Source of the DNA: Adiantum capillus-veneris
Taxonomy: Eukaryota > Streptophyta > Polypodiopsida > Polypodiales > Pteridaceae
Assembly: GCA_014529385.2 (NCBI GenBank)
Contig: CM043960.1
Span: 73,877,410 to 73,941,409, forward strand
Reading direction: 5' to 3'
Length of the DNA: 64,000 bases
In this document: piece by piece, positions 44,267 to 54,479 of the stretch
Numbering within the stretch: position 1 is the stretch's first letter
Layout: the number at the start of each line of letters is the position of its first letter
Program-made: the position numbers and the translations under genes
Notes under the pieces: generated by a model
Seen by the model: only the letters and a program-made list of their open reading frames with translations
Databases searched by the model: none
Told to the model about the DNA's origin: nothing

Positions 44267-45637
44267 GGGCAGTATTTTGAAGGCGTCGAGTCTAATGCGA
44301 CCCTACCCATCACTACCAAGGGATTAACTATAAAGGGAATTCTTGATGGTGGTGCGGGAGTTAGCATCGTTACAAAAGATTGTTGGGAATCCATGGGAAA
44401 ACCCCGCCTCAGTGTTACTAACATTGTGGTAAAGATGGAAAATGGTACCATAGCCAAACCTATGGGGATGCTCAAGGATCTTAAGATCAAAGTTCTAGGA
44501 CACAAGGTACGACATACGTTCATTGTAATGGATTTCTCTAAACACCTTATGTCATATGAAATGATTTTAGGACGACCATTCATGAGGGAAGCACAAATGG
44601 TTCATGATTGGTCTAAAAATCATGTCTATTTGCAATTCCAAGACTCTGTCCTTAGAGTGGATTTGGTGACTGGTAAGGTACACCCCTTAGGGAGTAAAAC
44701 CATTATTGATCATCGCTCTGACACCACAGTTCACTCGGCCCCACTACAATATTGTTACACTTGTAAGAAGGATACAGACATTGGCCACGATTCTCCTTAC
44801 ATGGATGTGTTACCGGGTATGACGGAATTAGACAACGTAGAATGGGTACACCTAGCATCAACCATAGACACTTGGGGAAACAGGGGGACGACCTGGGTAA
44901 CACCTGAGGGGTATGAAATGCCTATACCCTTAAATATGCTACAAGCAATGCATATCCCTTCCGACAAGACTCATCCTAATGTAACAAAGAAAACATACAA
45001 GTGGGTCCCTAAAGCTTCTTTAGTGACCATAGATAGTGCTAAAAAACAGAAGCCTTGTAAGAAACGTACCACTCGCTCCAATAAAAGTAAGAAAATGTTG
45101 CGATGGATCCCTAAACGACTATTGGAAGCCCAAGGCTACTATCAAGGAAATGATCAAATCTCGGTGCCAAAACGTAGATTGTGCTCTTACCTATCACCTG
45201 ACCCAAGTGAGCCCAATCCCGTCGCTCCAAAACGAATCAATGATTGTGAAAAGAAAAAAATCACAGAATGCTACACACCCGCTCCCGAGCTAGTTTGGGT
45301 ACCAAAGAAAGAACGATTTGTTCCACCTAGCTCAGGAAGGGGGGAGTCCCATGAAGATTCTAGCTCCTCATGTAATACATCCATAGAGGTAAAAGCTTCT
45401 ACACAGCCTCCATCTATAGTAGTGGACCTCCATGAAGCTACCAAAGAATCCACACCTCCCAGTGTTCAAGAATCACCTGATGAACCACTTCAAGTTCGAT
45501 CCTGGGAGAGTACCTTACCACCCTTGCAACTTGACAAGGCACCTAGGGTAATAGAAAACTACTGGCAAAAATCCTCACCTATTACCAACTGGAACAATTG
45601 GTTTCAAAGGGTGACAAGCTCATTTCAAACGGTATGA
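44264..45637 (+). CDS. Aspartic protease with W-[IV]-P-K-repeat tail, element A
   Basis: In the same frame as both upstream segments. The first Met is at 44,393, but the protease begins before it: GILDGGAGVSIVTKDCWESM starts near 44,339, so the frame from 44,267 is the meaningful one. The active-site triplet is D-G-G rather than D-S/T-G. Later blocks are HTFIVMDFSKHL and EMILGRPFMREAQMVHDW (the 'ILGRPFM' flap-side motif). After about residue 200 of the Met-started frame the protein is a basic, low-complexity tail with KWVPK, RWIPK and VWVPK at residues 204, 238 and 302, plus a degenerate SVPK. It stops at TGA 45,635-45,637. No RT follows. Confidence 0.82.
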
Positions 45638-45640
45638 TCT

Positions 45641-45658
45641 ACCCAAGGAAGGGGGGAG
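45641..45658 (+). other. Internal polypurine tract followed by TGTT
   Basis: AAGGAAGGGGGGAG lies four bases after the protease stop and is followed by TGTTTGTGGACATCC, like a PPT next to an LTR start (compare AGGAAGGGGGGCA-TGTTAAC at 47,240). It may be an old LTR junction or a central PPT. Confidence 0.6.
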
Positions 45659-47239
45659 TGTTTGTGGACATCCATTATTCACTTGCTTCCCTCTCAACCT
45701 TCCTCCCTGACCTCTTAATCTCCGATCTTAGGGAATGTACATATAAAGCTTTATACTCACAAAAAACAAAAAAATAAAGAGCAAGAGCAATTAGCAAACG
45801 AGTATGCACATTAAAAGTCAAAACATTGACTCAGACCTACACATGTCACATCTGGTACAGTGAAACAGAAACCTATGCCATGAAACACCTTTGATCCTCA
45901 TCACTTGAGTAATGGAGGGTAGGTAAGATTAGTACGATAGGAGTGTTTCTGTTTTAGAGTTGAGTGATTAGAAAAGTTCTCTTTTCCCACTGATGTGCCT
46001 CCTAGAGGTATTGTTTGTGTTTCATAGTGTGTACAGGAACGTGTTGCTGTGGTTAGGATTTGGACCTTCATGGAACCTTCAGATCAAGCGCGACCATCAA
46101 CACAAACAGGTGTTTCTTGTCCATTAGCATTGCCCTTATCTTTTTGCATCCATGTTTGTCTGCCTTGATTGTGATTGGTAGCATAATATTCAACGCATTG
46201 GCTTAGTGTCAAACATTTAATTCAATGTAATGTTTTGTCATAATCACTTGTTTAGGTGTAAAAATCAAGCAGTCCGACTAAGCTAGTTTGACCAAGCTAG
46301 GTGTTAGAGATCTTCTCTTAATACCATGGGGAATGCCTTCCTAATAATCAATGGTTACTTAGGTTCTTAATCCGATTTAGGCAGCATTGTATGAAATGTA
46401 CTAGGGCTTTCTAGTGGGCTTAACCCTAGTGACCTTTAGCTTAAGTATTATAAAGGGAGTTTACTAATGTGATGAGCCTGGGGAGGGTAACAGTGTTATA
46501 TGACCCCCCAAAGTTACAAAATTAAAATGTTGAAAATGAACAAGCAAAAAATCAAAGTGTCACAATGTAAAATTTTAAGCTGGAAGAGAAATCTCAGCTT
46601 GATTTGGTACTTCACTCACGTGTATTGCCTATGGTACTAGAGCCCTAGAGGTTCCCAGTGTGGGCGCTTTTCCTTGAAAAGCAAAAAACCCAAGGCATAC
46701 AAAATAAGCACACACATCATAATTGAATCAATGTGAAAAGACTTTGGGGGGTCAAAGAAAAAGTAATCAGTCAGGCGATGATTTCATGAGAAATTCCCTT
46801 TATGGTAGCTTAACTACAAGGTCTTCTAGATATAGCCTCTAGTCAGCCCTCGAACATGAATACTTGGCTCTCGCGATTAAACAATTTAATTGACCACAGA
46901 AAATTAAGAAGCTTACCCATGGTATTAATATTCGATCTCTAGTGCCTTTCGACCGTCAAATTAGCGACCCCATACTTGTTTAATTTTTTACCTTTACATC
47001 TGTTTATGCATTTGATTACATTGAAATTTAATGTTCATTGCTAACAAATTGTTTGAAATTCTTTGACCAATCAATTTTTCTACCTAAAACTGCATATGCT
47101 TTTTAAGAGAATGCCATTACTGTGCCAATGTTGTTTGATTTTGCAGTGACTGAAGAAGGCTAAGGACATTCATCTCAAATGCTCTTCCACCTCGACGAAC
47201 TAGCTTCAACTCAATAGCTTCCGAGGATGGAATCTACAT
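45659..47239 (+). other. Non-coding 3' region of element A
   Basis: 1.6 kb with no ORF of note and no pol motifs. This is where RT, RNase H and integrase would lie in an autonomous relative. Confidence 0.75.
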
Positions 47240-47253
47240 CAGGAAGGGGGGCA
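47240..47253 (+). other. Polypurine tract of element A
   Basis: AGGAAGGGGGGCA immediately before the 3' LTR TG at 47,254. Confidence 0.9.
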
Positions 47254-47836
47254 TGTTAACCCTCATGGCACACGGACACCCTATCGCCTACGATGGACGC
47301 GTATTATGTATTATTTAGAGTCAGGTACCGGGCTTGTCGGACCAATAGGAAAAGGGTAAGAGTGATCGCCGATGACAGGTGCACTCTAACTGGGACATTC
47401 AAGGGATTAGTTGGCTAAGCATGGGCGCCCAAGTGTGAATGGGATGAGCTCCTATAAAAGCCAACTAAACCTAATTTTTACTCATTCTCTCATTTGTGCA
47501 ATAGAAGAGTGCTCTTGCTCCATCTCCATCTCCATCTTCTTCTTCTTCACCTCCTTGTGTGTGTGTGTGTGAGAGAGAGAGAGAGGGAGAGTGTGTGTGC
47601 GATCGAGCATTACGAAGGCACGACGGCGGCGAAGCGGTTGAGCGTGGCACGACTGCAGCTTCTTCTTCATCGCGGCGAGGAATCCACCACGAAGGCGAGC
47701 GTGGAGCGGTGAGTGACACACCCTTTGCTCTCTTGAGCTTGCTAGTTTAGGCTTGTTGTGTGCTTGGAGCCGTTTGTGGCTCGCATACGGTGTATTGGCA
47801 AGTCCCTTGCTTCGACAGTGCGGCAAGGAGCGCACA
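47254..47836 (+). repeat. 3' LTR of element A
   Basis: 583 bp, starting TGTTAACCCTCATGGC and ending GGAGCGCACA. It differs from the 5' LTR at about 11 positions, mostly transitions. Confidence 0.95.
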
Positions 47837-47841
47837 CCTAT
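47837..47841. repeat. Target-site duplication CCTAT (right)
   Basis: Matches 38,789-38,793. Confidence 0.92.
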
Positions 47842-47878
47842 TATTTACAAGAAAATACAAAAAATCTTTGCAAAATCA

Positions 47879-48128
47879 ACTACTTTTCTTGTAAATTCTT
47901 TGAAGCTTGTTTTGCTTGTAACTTGTTCTCCTTTTGGCATGGTTGACCTGAATTTGAACCACATGCTATACACACTATGGGAAACACTCTAGTCAAGTCT
48001 AGACTTGTTTCTCTTGTAAATTCTTTGAAGCTTTTTTTGCTTGTAACTTGCTCTCCTTTTGGTATGTTTGACTTGAAGTTGAACCACATGCTATATACAC
48101 TATGGGAAACACTCTAGTCAAGTCTAGA
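47879..48128. repeat. Tandem duplication, two units of 125 bp
   Basis: CTTGTAAATTCTTTGAAGCT... through ...GTCAAGTCTAGA occurs twice, starting 125 bases apart, with about ten differences. Confidence 0.9.
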
Positions 48129-48708
48129 TGGGTCATTATGTAGAGCTGACAATAATCGCCAATATGTCTCTACACACAATGCATAGTTTTGACTTCACCA
48201 TGGTGTTCCTTAGGTCTAGTATATGGCCTTGGAAAATTTCCAAGTGATTTGATTAATTGGATCTCAAGTTATGCACCTTTTATGGTTTGTCTGAATAGTT
48301 TTTAAAAAAATGGTTGAGTTTCTAGAGCTTCTCTCTTTTGAATCCCAAAATTTCACCACAAGTTTGTCTCAATGTATACTACCTTGCTGTCAAGTCATAT
48401 TCACCTTTTACAGAGCACTACCCTTGTAAGCCCTTGTACAAACTATCACAGATCTTGGACTTCAAAATGTCTAGATTTAGACCCAAAAAGTGTCTCTCCA
48501 AAAACTCTACAATTGTCTAACCTTTAGGGTATGGGATTGATTTTTGACTCCAAATGACCCACAAACTTATAAGGGTACTTGTAATGATCTTGTGTACAAG
48601 ACTGTCAAGTCAAAATATGCTACCATGTAGGACTATAAATAATCATGATTATTTACATTCGTAAATATGGACAATCAAACAATGTCACCTAGTTTCTCTT
48701 GACGTTTA

Positions 48709-49164
48709 ACATTAGGAAGAGGATGGGGTCTAGGAGGGCCTCTTTATTTGCCATGAGATTATGTAGGTGATTAACATTTTGACAAATAGAAACATGCCAT
48801 GTGTGCACAAATGGTGGGTGTGTAAGAGTGGTCAAAGGATGCACTTTTCCCCCCAAAAAGGGTGGGGCGAACAACTTTATCCTTTTTAGCCTTCCATAAC
48901 TCCTTCACATGATCTTCGATTTGAGCGGAGATTATAATTTGTATTCTATACGCCAAGCTCTTTCCATAGATATGTTACATGATATGGTTATGCCCGCTAC
49001 ATTTTAAATTTCATTTTGGGGGGGAAGTTTGAATTCAAATAAACTAGCCGTTTTGTTTGTTTAAATTCAAATATTGTCATTTGATTGCTTTCTTAATACT
49101 AAAGATTTGACTCTCTTAAACTGCCAAATAAAGAGGCCCTCCCAGACCCCATTCTCTTCCTAAT
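48709..49164. repeat. Inverted repeat pair, 44-bp arms about 370 bp apart
   Basis: CATTAGGAAGAGGATGGGGT...CTTTATTTGCCA at 48,709-48,752 has its near-perfect complement at 49,121-49,164 (about three mismatches). The interior has no coding signal except a weak minus-strand AQIEDHVKELWKAKKD, which recalls the AQIDDHFMRL of the Gag remnant at 38.0 kb. Confidence 0.75.
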
Positions 49165-50270
49165 GAACCACTTTGCCCAAGTTTCACTAAATTTGGACCA
49201 TGTTTTGTTATTGAAATGCACTTTTTCTCCCAACTTTTGTCTCTTTTTTGCAATTTTTAGTGTTTTGTCTTGGTTTAATGTCCAATTGACAAACAATTTT
49301 GCAAGCACCCTACCAAATGATGTGCAAACATTGTAGACAACCATTGAGATCAAGATTTGTCAAATCTCATCTCAAGACAATAATTGTAGTTATTTCTTTA
49401 GAGTAAAATATGAACCATGTTTGGTATGGAGCTTGGTCTTGTGTTTGTCAACACCCTTTGTGAAGAGAAATCAACTTTTTATGCAAATTGATTATTCTAC
49501 AAAAAAGCAATCTATGCCACTAGGTCGTTTTAAACAAATATTGACTGAGCACATTAAATATGGTATATGATCACTCACCAACTTCATGGATGGTGTTGTA
49601 CAATTTTCTAACATGCACTGATGTTGTCCTAGGTATAGGTTTATGAGAGATGATAATAATCGTGATTATTGTCCACTGCCAAAAATGTTGATTTTTCAAA
49701 TTTGGCTTGTTGCTTTGGATTTGTTTTGCAAATATGCATCAAATTATCATATAAAAGATACCAATTTCACTTTTTCAATGTCAAGTACAAGTCACGACTA
49801 CTTCAAACTCTATGAAATGAGGAAGATCACACAACTCCTCATGCCCCTTGCCTTCCACATAGTCCCTCTCCTCCCCTATCTCTTCCGCATAGTACCTATC
49901 CTCCCCTATTTCTTCCACCCAACCCACTTGCCGCTCATCCCCACCTCTTCTTTGCTCCACTTCCATCCCTACCATTCCCACCAGTTCCTTCACATTGTCC
50001 ATTCACTCTATCCGTACATTTACCCCATCTGTCGTTGCACCAACCCCTTTCTCCTCACCCTCACCTTGTATTCCCTTTTCCACCTCCACCTTTTTGCTAC
50101 ACACCCATTACACATTTCTCTATCTTTCACCCACCTATGTCATAACTTCACCGTCTATCTTTGATGCATAAGTACATGTCTTTCACATGACATGGAGCAT
50201 ACACCACATACAATGGCTATTGTGGTGACCATCCAGCCCCACTAGAATCTCTACCATCTACCACCCCTAG
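49165..50270. other. No gene recognised; pyrimidine-rich at 49,840-50,150
   Basis: The frames here are driven by C/T-rich composition and carry no motif. Confidence 0.4.
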
Positions 50271-51490
50271 TGATCCCCCCACTTAGTAGGGTTCCAAGCC
50301 TACCAATGGTGGTGTCTCATCAAGAGGTGAAGGAAACGTTGCATGTAGCCAAGGGGATGGTAAGTATCTTAGCGACTTGGTGTTTATGGATAATTCAGAA
50401 GTGCAAAAAAAGAGGATGACAATGTTGAAGAGGCCCTTGAGGACGTTGACCCTATTTAGAATCCCTTGCAACATATTGAGGAGCTTGCTCTTGCTTCGTG
50501 GGATATTGAACATGGCCTTATTGTCCAGTCTCACTCTACTACTGGACAATTTTAGTTGATGGCCCGAACTTGTGCTACCTATATGGGGGAATCACTCACG
50601 TTGGCATGGCTAATCGAGATGAGTCAGATCATCTTGCTTGTCCAAGATTTGTTGTGCATGCCTATCTAAGAGTATGGAATTGGGCAAAGGAGTATTATTT
50701 ATGGCCACCTTATGATAGCTGATTCTCTCGTTAGAGTCATATGTAGGAGGCAACTTAGCATGTCATTTGTCTTCAATTACTATGCTGGATTGCTTATCTA
50801 GATAGTGGATGGAGGAATCTTAGTTTCTCACCCATGAAAGAGTCAATTCCTTTGATGATCAAGAGAATATGACTATTACCAATCTTGACATGACTTGTAA
50901 TATCTAGATAAGTGTACAAGAACAAAGATTTCTAACCCCAAAATATTTTTCAAAGAATAGATTTCAAAACCTTTACTTGGGTTATGACCATTCATCTTGG
51001 GATTAGAGAGGAGAGTAGATTACGCTCGGGGTGGTGCACCTTTAAGAAACTATCCATATAACGTGCGTTCAAAGGGTATTAAAAAGAACTTTTACTTACA
51101 TGCTTAAGGTTAAAAAAAATGACCCCTTTTTCTTCAAAAAATTATGATTTTTTCTCTAAAATCAATTAAAAAACCCCTTCTGTTGATATAATCCTATTAG
51201 AATTTTGAAATTATGGCAACTAAAAAAATCCATTCATTTGAAATCACATGGTAACTTACATGTCTAAGAGGTGGAGGATTGGTCTTTGCCAGCATCCCAA
51301 ACTAGTGAAAGCTTCAAGAATAGGTTGTTTCATGATATACAGAAGTCCCTCAAGTATTCGATTGCTACAAAGATTGTTAGGCTCAATTTATTTATGCTTA
51401 TTGAAGTGTTTGTAGATTTATTCTTTGATGAGCAAATAAGAAGGACCACAACAATGTTCATTTTCAAGTCTGAGAGCTGTTAAGAATTTT
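50271..51490 (+). pseudogene. Unrecognised coding scraps
   Basis: Frames such as DNVEEALEDVDPI...NPLQHIEELALASWDI (about 50,415-50,500) and MEDWSLPASQTSESFKNRLF (51,271-51,483) read like protein rather than noise, but stops and shifts break them. I do not recognise the families and cannot say whether they belong together. Confidence 0.25.
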
Positions 51491-51758
51491 TAGATGATAA
51501 ATGGGATAGAAAACAGTCGGATGGCAAAATCTGTATTTTGCAAAAGAAGTCCATAATAATCTCTCATAATTTCATAGTATCATTTTACTATTTTAGACAT
51601 CATCTTCTTAGTGGGCATCTTAATCCACTTGACCAAGATATAGAGTCTAACTGAGAACAAACCTTTAGCAATGGAGATCTACTTTCGAGAGAGCCTATTT
51701 ACTATGATGGACACAATGTCAAGTACAACTAATGGACAGATTAGGGTAGATCTTACAT

Positions 51759-52112
51759 ATGAAGATCTGCCACTGCTGCCACAAGTGTATGCATTTTAGT
51801 TTCAACAATAGAAAGGTTCTAACTAAATCAAGAAATTTCACTTGTTTTCAATGCCTTAAATTTATATATACTAGCACTTTGATTTCCTCACGTTCCAAGA
51901 CGCAAGGAGAGAAAAACATTGTGCAAAGAGTCCCTCTCAAATACACTTCACTTGATTGCTTCAACCGGAGGCTAGGTCACAAACCATGTGCAGGCAATGA
52001 GTGCACCCAAGATGTACACCCCAAAATGATTAATACAAAGACATTTTGTGACGTTCATACATTGTCTCAAGATCACAAGCTCTCTATTTTCTCAAGGCTT
52101 TATACATTGTAA
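51759..52112 (+). CDS. Small Cys-rich ORF with paired CxxC motifs
   Basis: 117 residues. The N-terminus has ICHCCHKCMHF and, about 20 residues later, FTCFQCLKFIY, so two close CxxC pairs could bind one zinc. The spacing recalls zinc segments in CDCA7-type 4CXXC and KDM3-type proteins, but those are only resemblances. A further CAGNEC..VHPK segment follows. It is on the plus strand, converging with the H3-Ulp1 pseudogene on the minus strand. It may be one exon of a broken gene. Real coding status is uncertain. Confidence 0.3.
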   Translation: MKICHCCHKCMHFSFNNRKVLTKSRNFTCFQCLKFIYTSTLISSRSKTQGEKNIVQRVPLKYTSLDCFNRRLGHKPCAGNECTQDVHPKMINTKTFCDVHTLSQDHKLSIFSRLYTL

Positions 52113-52139
52113 TTTTTTATTCAAAATTTATACAAAGGG

Positions 52140-52600
52140 GCGATGATTACTACCTCCTGGACGTGTTGCTACCACTGTTCCCCTGCCCCTCTGCCTCGGT
52201 TGCTACCACTACTCGCCTGTCCCCGTCCCCTGTTGCTACCACTGCTCCCTTGCCCTCTCCCCAGATTGCTGCTCCTTATCCCTCGGGGGACAGTGGTATC
52301 GGGTGCCCTTTCATGTCTCTTGGATGCATGGGCTTCGTCCATGGCGTCCCATGCATCTTGAACCTGTGAAGCTTCACTCTGTTCTCTCTCTTGACGTTGA
52401 TGTGTAACCCAATCCTCTACTTCTGTGGTGTCCACATAATGTTGATTGATTGCTTCTTCCATGTCTCAAACCTCATCTTGAGTCTGTTGATACCTCTGCG
52501 TCATTTCTTCGATGTGGGCTTGTTCAAACTCCTCAGCTCGTGCGCTTTTTTCTCTTGACCAACTATGCACCAAATTTATAATATGTTGAATGGCGATACA
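52140..52600 (-). pseudogene. Charged, RG-rich C-terminal region
   Basis: Reads WSREKSARAEEFEQAHIEEM, TQRYQQTQDEV, stop, DMEEAINQHYVDTTEVEDWV, then three GRGQGSSGSNR-type repeats and a stop near 52,150. The first part is helical and coiled-coil-like; the repeats resemble RNA- or DNA-binding RG boxes. Confidence 0.5.
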
Positions 52601-52743
52601 AAAAAATTGTGCACATCATAAGGGTTGTAGTTGTGTAACTGAAGGTCCTATAGATGCGTGATAATGAGAAAGTAAGTAAAGAAGTATCTTCTTTTCATAA
52701 AGGCATTGCAATGATACAACACTTAAACAATATGCCTACTTAC

Positions 52744-52921
52744 GTTTGGTACATCCAAAATTTGACTTAGAAGGAGCATAGCATTCATACACATCCTCCA
52801 TCCACAGCTAAAATCATCAATCTGAGTGGACATGCTGATGCGTTGATGCTCAGTGGGGCCAGCACCTACATCATGTTCTAACAAAATGTGCTCCACACAA
52901 CAAATAAATTTTCTCATGGAA
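52744..52921 (-). pseudogene. Ulp1 catalytic Cys exon
   Basis: Between a TAG acceptor and a GTAAGT donor lies a 178-bp open exon: SMRKFICCVEHILLEHDVGA, then STQIDDFSCGWRMCMNAMLL, then LSQILDVPN. This fits the C48 signature Q....(D/S)CG...C, supplying the oxyanion Gln and catalytic Cys. Together with the His/Asp exon it completes the protease triad. Ulp1-type enzymes cleave SUMO or similar conjugates, and copies are known in several plant DNA transposon groups (Mutator-like, CACTA). Confidence 0.65.
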
Positions 52922-53169
52922 CTACTTACATAAGCACTTGCTCAGTAGGGCATTAGAAATAGACACTACATGCAAAAGCATAAAGATAATCCTTACGCCT
53001 TTATACGCCCATGGAATCCCCTGCTTTTCTCCGAGTTTTTGTATTAGATGACCTTCGCTTCAATGTCAAATGATAGTAGACTCCAACGTTCACTACACAA
53101 AAAGAAAACATCAAAACTATCAACAATGAGAAATAGCAAGACCCTAAATCCAACATAGCTTTGCATACC

Positions 53170-53358
53170 GACACAAAACCCACGTTTGATTGTAGGTAGT
53201 GAATGACCAGAAAGCGCGCTAGATCCTAGTTTACTCTACTGAAACAACCCAACAACGTCAAAAATGACATTCCATTTTTCTGAAGCATAGGCGATATAAA
53301 AGGATCTATTACATAGATTTTGTCATGTACATTTGCAGGCAGAAGCAAGATAGCATGC
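53170..53358 (-). pseudogene. Ulp1 His/Asp exon, copy 1
   Basis: After TTTCATTTCAG it reads HAILLLPANVHDKIYVIDPF then ISPMLQKNGMSFLTLLGCFS, with a TAG replacing the Trp of VNWDL. It is the second unit of a 196-bp tandem duplication. Confidence 0.65.
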
Positions 53359-53596
53359 CTGAAATGAAAAAGAACTATCCTTTAGATTGGTTACTGCAGT
53401 GACCAGAAAGCATGCTAGATCCCAGTTTACTCTGCTGAACCAACCCAACAGTGTTAGAAATGACATTCCATTGTTCTGAAGCATAGGCGATATAAGTGGA
53501 TCTATTATATAGATTTTGTCCTGCACATTTGCAGGCAAAATCAAGATAGCATGCCTGACATGAAAAAGAAATTTTCTTTAGATTGGTTACTGGATA
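53205..53596. repeat. 196-bp tandem duplication containing the protease exon
   Basis: Units 53,205-53,400 and 53,401-53,596 both begin GACCAGAAAGC and end with TTTAGATTGGTTACTG. They include the exon, its acceptor site and some intron. Confidence 0.9.
53401..53554 (-). pseudogene. Ulp1 His/Asp exon, copy 2 (more intact)
   Basis: After TCATGTCAG the minus strand reads HAILILPANVQDKIYIIDPL, ISPMLQNNGMSFLTLLGWFS, RVNWDLACFLV. This matches the C48 pattern 'HW.Ll....k.iyviDpL', with catalytic His (in HAIL, usually HW) and Asp (IDP). It is free of stops, unlike the other copy. Confidence 0.65.
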
Positions 53597-53851
53597 TATA
53601 GAGATAGGTCATAACAAAGCGAATATGGATCTTGAAACAGTCATCTAAGTCCCTGATTGCTTGGTTCTGACCCAGTTCAATACCAAGAAAATAGTTGCCT
53701 TAAAGATATCCAAGTGTCTCTATTCACTTGGTACTGACCTCAAACTAAGGTCAATACCGAGCGAATAGCAACCTTGTAAATTTTTTAAGGGTCCCTATTC
53801 AATTGGTACTAACCTTGAAAGCGTCACACAATGAACCTTATCTTTACCACA

Positions 53852-53960
53852 TAGCAGTGTGGACGACTACATCCGTTGCGTTGGCATTGGAGAAGTCATG
53901 CATGCAGAGAAAATACTGTCCATCGAGGTTGATAATGGAGGCCTCCTCTGATCGTCCGAG
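53852..53960 (-). pseudogene. Possible Ulp1 N-terminal exon
   Basis: Reads SEEASIINLDGQYFLCMHDF then SNANATDVVVHTAMW up to a GTAAAG donor. The layout resembles the start of Ulp1 domains ('...v.i.g..l...Df..l.....n.vVih'). Weak by itself; supported by position before the His/Asp exon. Confidence 0.4.
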
Positions 53961-54059
53961 AAGAGGATTATGTGCTCAAAGAGGTGCTTAATTGACAAGA
54001 ATTTGTAGTTACTGTTTGTTTTCTTTGTTGATCTAATCTACAATATGCCAGTCTTCTTG

Positions 54060-54479
54060 GACACGTTCTTGCTCTTCACTGGTTGGACCCATCAAAGAGG
54101 TATTTGCTTGTTGCTTCTCTTGAGAAGTCTCTGGCCCTACCTCACTGGGCTCTTCTCTTATCGGCTCAGGGTCTGAATTGGGCGGGCTTTTCCCTGGTCG
54201 ACTCTGGTTGATGGGTTGTGCGATCCTCTCTCTCCTCCCTACTAGGCTCTCATTCTACCTTTGCAAGTTCCTCTCTCATTGGCTCATGCTCTAACCCGGT
54301 TTCTCTTTCTTGGTGGTCTCTGTCTCTACCTGTGCGGGCTTGGGCTTTGTCTCTACCTGTGAAGGCTCCTCCGTGACGTGCTCAGGCTCCTCCCTCTCGA
54401 CACGTGACCTTGTCTGTTTGTTGCTATCACCCCTTGAATGCTTTTCGTGTTGTGGAGGAGGATGGAGGGGGGGGGGGAT
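54060..54479 (-). pseudogene. Acidic/proline-rich linker of the H3-Ulp1 gene
   Basis: The frame continues from the H3 domain through PPPLHPPPQHEKHSRGD, REEPEHVTEEPSQVETKPKP, and after a frameshift near 54,290 through SPPNSDPEPIREEPSEVGPE to EDWHIVD and a stop near 54,025. It is rich in Glu, Pro and Lys with repeated 'REEPs/E' units and is presumably disordered. The G-run at 54,467 that looks like a PPT on the plus strand simply encodes the Pro run here. Confidence 0.6.

Larger units (their letters stand above)
38794..47836 (+). mobile_element. Element A: full-length non-autonomous Ty3-type LTR retrotransposon
   Basis: A 9,043-bp element with two 583-bp LTRs, CCTAT duplications, a PBS, a leader with minisatellites, one long Gag-protease frame and a PPT. 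By hand I count about 11 differences between the LTRs, which is about 98% identity and indicates a fairly recent insertion. No reverse transcriptase, RNase H or integrase blocks are present in 45,638-47,253 or elsewhere inside. It must therefore use enzymes from a partner. The protease wording and short zinc knuckles tie it to element B and to the wreck at 5.3-8.5 kb, and the PBS wording fits tRNA-Asp as used by Athila/Tat-type elements. Confidence 0.92.

Noticed and set aside
49840-50164. Protein-coding gene in the C/T-rich stretch (173-residue frame)
   Set aside because: Composition alone explains the frame (Leu/Pro/His/Ser low complexity); no motif.
52143-52369. Plus-strand ORFs over the RG-rich tail
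   Set aside because: Shadows of the minus-strand GRGQGSSGSNR repeats.
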